Part shown: piece by piece, positions 50,822 through 51,819 of the stretch
Layout of the letters: each line of letters begins with the position of its first letter
How positions within the stretch are numbered: the first letter of the stretch is position 1
NCBI GenBank assembly: GCA_017983615.1
Contig: JAGOBB010000017.1
Coordinates: 1-51,819, forward strand
DNA: 51,819 nt
Source: Azonexus sp.
GTDB taxonomy: Bacteria; Pseudomonadota; Gammaproteobacteria; Burkholderiales; Rhodocyclaceae
Direction of reading: 5' to 3'
Notes under the pieces: model-generated
Database searches by the model: none
Seen by the model: only the letters and a program-made list of their open reading frames with translations
Told to the model about the DNA's origin: nothing
Position numbers and translations under genes: made by a program

Positions 50822-50949
50822 ACAAGCGCCCGGGATAGCTGCCCGATCCGGCAAGGCAAAATGCCTCGCCCGGCTCAGGCAAGCTGACCTTGGGCGCCGC
50901 ATGCCATCCGGGTTCTACTGTCTCCACCCCAAACCCAACGGAGACAGAC

Positions 50950-51399
50950 ATGACCCCCTACCGCTTCGACGACCGCAAGATCGCCTGGCAACCCTTCGGC
51001 GAATTCCCGCACTTCGTCTTTTCCATCCTGCAGGTCGACATGCAGCAACGCATCGCCGACGTCATCTTCAAGTTCGCCGCCGGCCAGCAGATCGTCCTGC
51101 ACCGCCACAAGGCGCTCAACCACACCTTCGTCATCCAGGGCGAACACCGCATTTACGAAGAAGACGGCAGCCTGCGCGAAATCCGCCCGGCCGGCAGCCA
51201 CACCATCTCGCCAGCCAGCGAAACGCCCCACCGCGAAGGCGGCGGTAGCGAGGACGTCATCGTCCTGTTCAGCATGCGCCCGCAACCGGCTGAGCTGCTC
51301 TACGAAATCCTCGATGACAACGGCCAGATCGTGGCCGAAGTGACGCTGGAGACGCTGAACGAAATTTTCCAGGCCAACCGCCAGGCACGCGCTGCGTAG
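50950..51399 (+). CDS. Cupin-fold protein
   Basis: A 149-residue single-domain cupin. IVLHRHKALNHTFVIQGEHRIYEE carries the first metal-binding motif (His-His...His) and HTISPASETPHREGG the second. ATG 50950 follows GGAG; an in-frame opening at 50890 lacks a site. Substrate unknown; relatives include dioxygenases and ligand-binding regulators. A strong terminator follows. Confidence 0.8.
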   Translation: MTPYRFDDRKIAWQPFGEFPHFVFSILQVDMQQRIADVIFKFAAGQQIVLHRHKALNHTFVIQGEHRIYEEDGSLREIRPAGSHTISPASETPHREGGGSEDVIVLFSMRPQPAELLYEILDDNGQIVAEVTLETLNEIFQANRQARAA

Positions 51400-51410
51400 C
51401 ACTACTCGAA

Positions 51411-51444
51411 TGAAAAAGGGCACCTCGCAAGGTGCCCTTTTTCA
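51411..51444 (+). terminator. Bidirectional rho-independent terminator
   Basis: A perfect 14-bp stem, TGAAAAAGGGCACC (51411-51424) with GGTGCCCTTTTTCA (51431-51444), around a 6-base loop. A and T tracts on both sides allow function in both directions. Confidence 0.92.
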
Positions 51445-51692
51445 TATTCAACGGTGCGCCAGAGATGATGAAACTTGGCATTGGATTGCGATGGTGTTCG
51501 TGCCCTAAGAGCTCGCTAACTCGGCCTATTCTGGGAACAGCAAAGCGGTGCTCTTCACCCTGTAGTAATTATCCCGAATATAAATTAAGGATGGATTCAG
51601 TATATTAACTATCTGACACATTTAATTTTCACATGCCTTCTTGCGAACAACCGTTTTACCTGAACTTCCTTTAGATGGAGATTCGTTGGGCA
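51445..51692 (+). other. AT-richer non-coding gap before the IS256 element
   Basis: About 250 bases clearly poorer in G+C than the genes on the left, with TA-rich runs (for example near 51575-51615). No gene, RNA or repeat recognised. Likely accessory DNA targeted by the insertion sequence. Confidence 0.5.
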
Positions 51693-51819
51693 GGGGGTGT
51701 CCTAAAGTTTGTGTAAACGGTCCGAAGGCAGGAAACTGCCGCCCTTCAAAGAGGACCGAAGATGACTGTACCGAAAGCCGTACCGGCTGACCTGATAGAC
51801 GAGTTGCTGGCGAACTACA
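51693..51819 (+). mobile_element. Left end of an IS256-family insertion sequence (partial)
   Basis: GGGGGTGTCCTAAAGTTTGT beginning at 51693 resembles the terminal inverted repeat of IS256 elements. A transposase start codon follows about 65 bases later. The right end lies outside the window, so target duplication cannot be checked. Confidence 0.7.
51762..51819 (+). CDS. IS256-family (Mutator-type) transposase, N-terminal fragment
   Basis: Only 19 complete codons are visible, starting at ATG 51762 after GAGGACC. MTVPKAVPADLIDELLANY is the characteristic N-terminus of IS256-type DDE transposases. The window ends inside the gene. Confidence 0.75.
   Translation, partial: MTVPKAVPADLIDELLANY

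Overview
The window reads as a high-GC betaproteobacterial chromosome, most likely from the Rhodocyclales (Dechloromonas/Azonexus-like). This rests on conserved gene orders (SPOR-coaE-zapD-yacG; TPR-lolB-ispE-tRNA-Gln-prs-rplY-pth-ychF; ribB-ribH-nusB-thiL-pgpA), on a MutT-ThiE-like fusion, and on heavy use of four-base start/stop overlaps. It is inferred from gene content; no database search was run. Most of the window is core housekeeping DNA, flanked by accessory DNA at both edges.

Left edge (1-7560): a visibly less GC-rich accessory block. It starts with what looks like the end of an IS21-family element. A leftward three-gene operon follows: a 62-residue basic protein, an 1843-residue DUF4011 SF1 helicase with a Vsr-like nuclease and a GreA/GreB-like C-terminal domain, and a zinc-ribbon J-domain protein. 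This operon is a candidate anti-phage or DNA-processing system. Next to it is a small protein made of three exact-period 45-residue repeats. The block ends at a 20-bp tandem duplication beside an ammonium transporter gene.

Middle (7562-35867): amt with two NtrC-like palindromes; mltA divergent from a DUF815 ATPase and a Nudix/ThiE-like fusion; trpB2-SPOR-coaE-zapD-yacG; a DOMON-like gene with a NamZ-type muramidase; two very large convergent hybrid histidine kinases; ftsY, ftsE and ftsX with a Tat-exported flavoprotein gene overlapping ftsX; an M16 peptidase pair followed by rsmD, coaD and a ferredoxin gene; a dynamin-like GTPase; and mutM.

Right half (35967-51444): lipoprotein sorting, isoprenoid, tRNA, PRPP and translation genes; a PAS-GGDEF-EAL protein; a membrane spermidine-synthase-like protein divergent from a YceI protein; the riboflavin/thiamine/phospholipid cluster; an orphan HicA-like gene and a cupin gene. 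The window ends inside an IS256-family element.

The most striking non-gene signal is a dispersed element of about 40 bp seen seven times between 17.9 and 50.2 kb, mostly inside coding sequence. It has a near-invariant core (GCAAATGCTACGGTY) followed by two A/T-rich tracts. That core-plus-two-tracts layout resembles the Pasteurellaceae DNA uptake sequence. A second modular intergenic repeat occurs at two loci, and a 112-bp inverted-repeat hairpin lies upstream of ribB.
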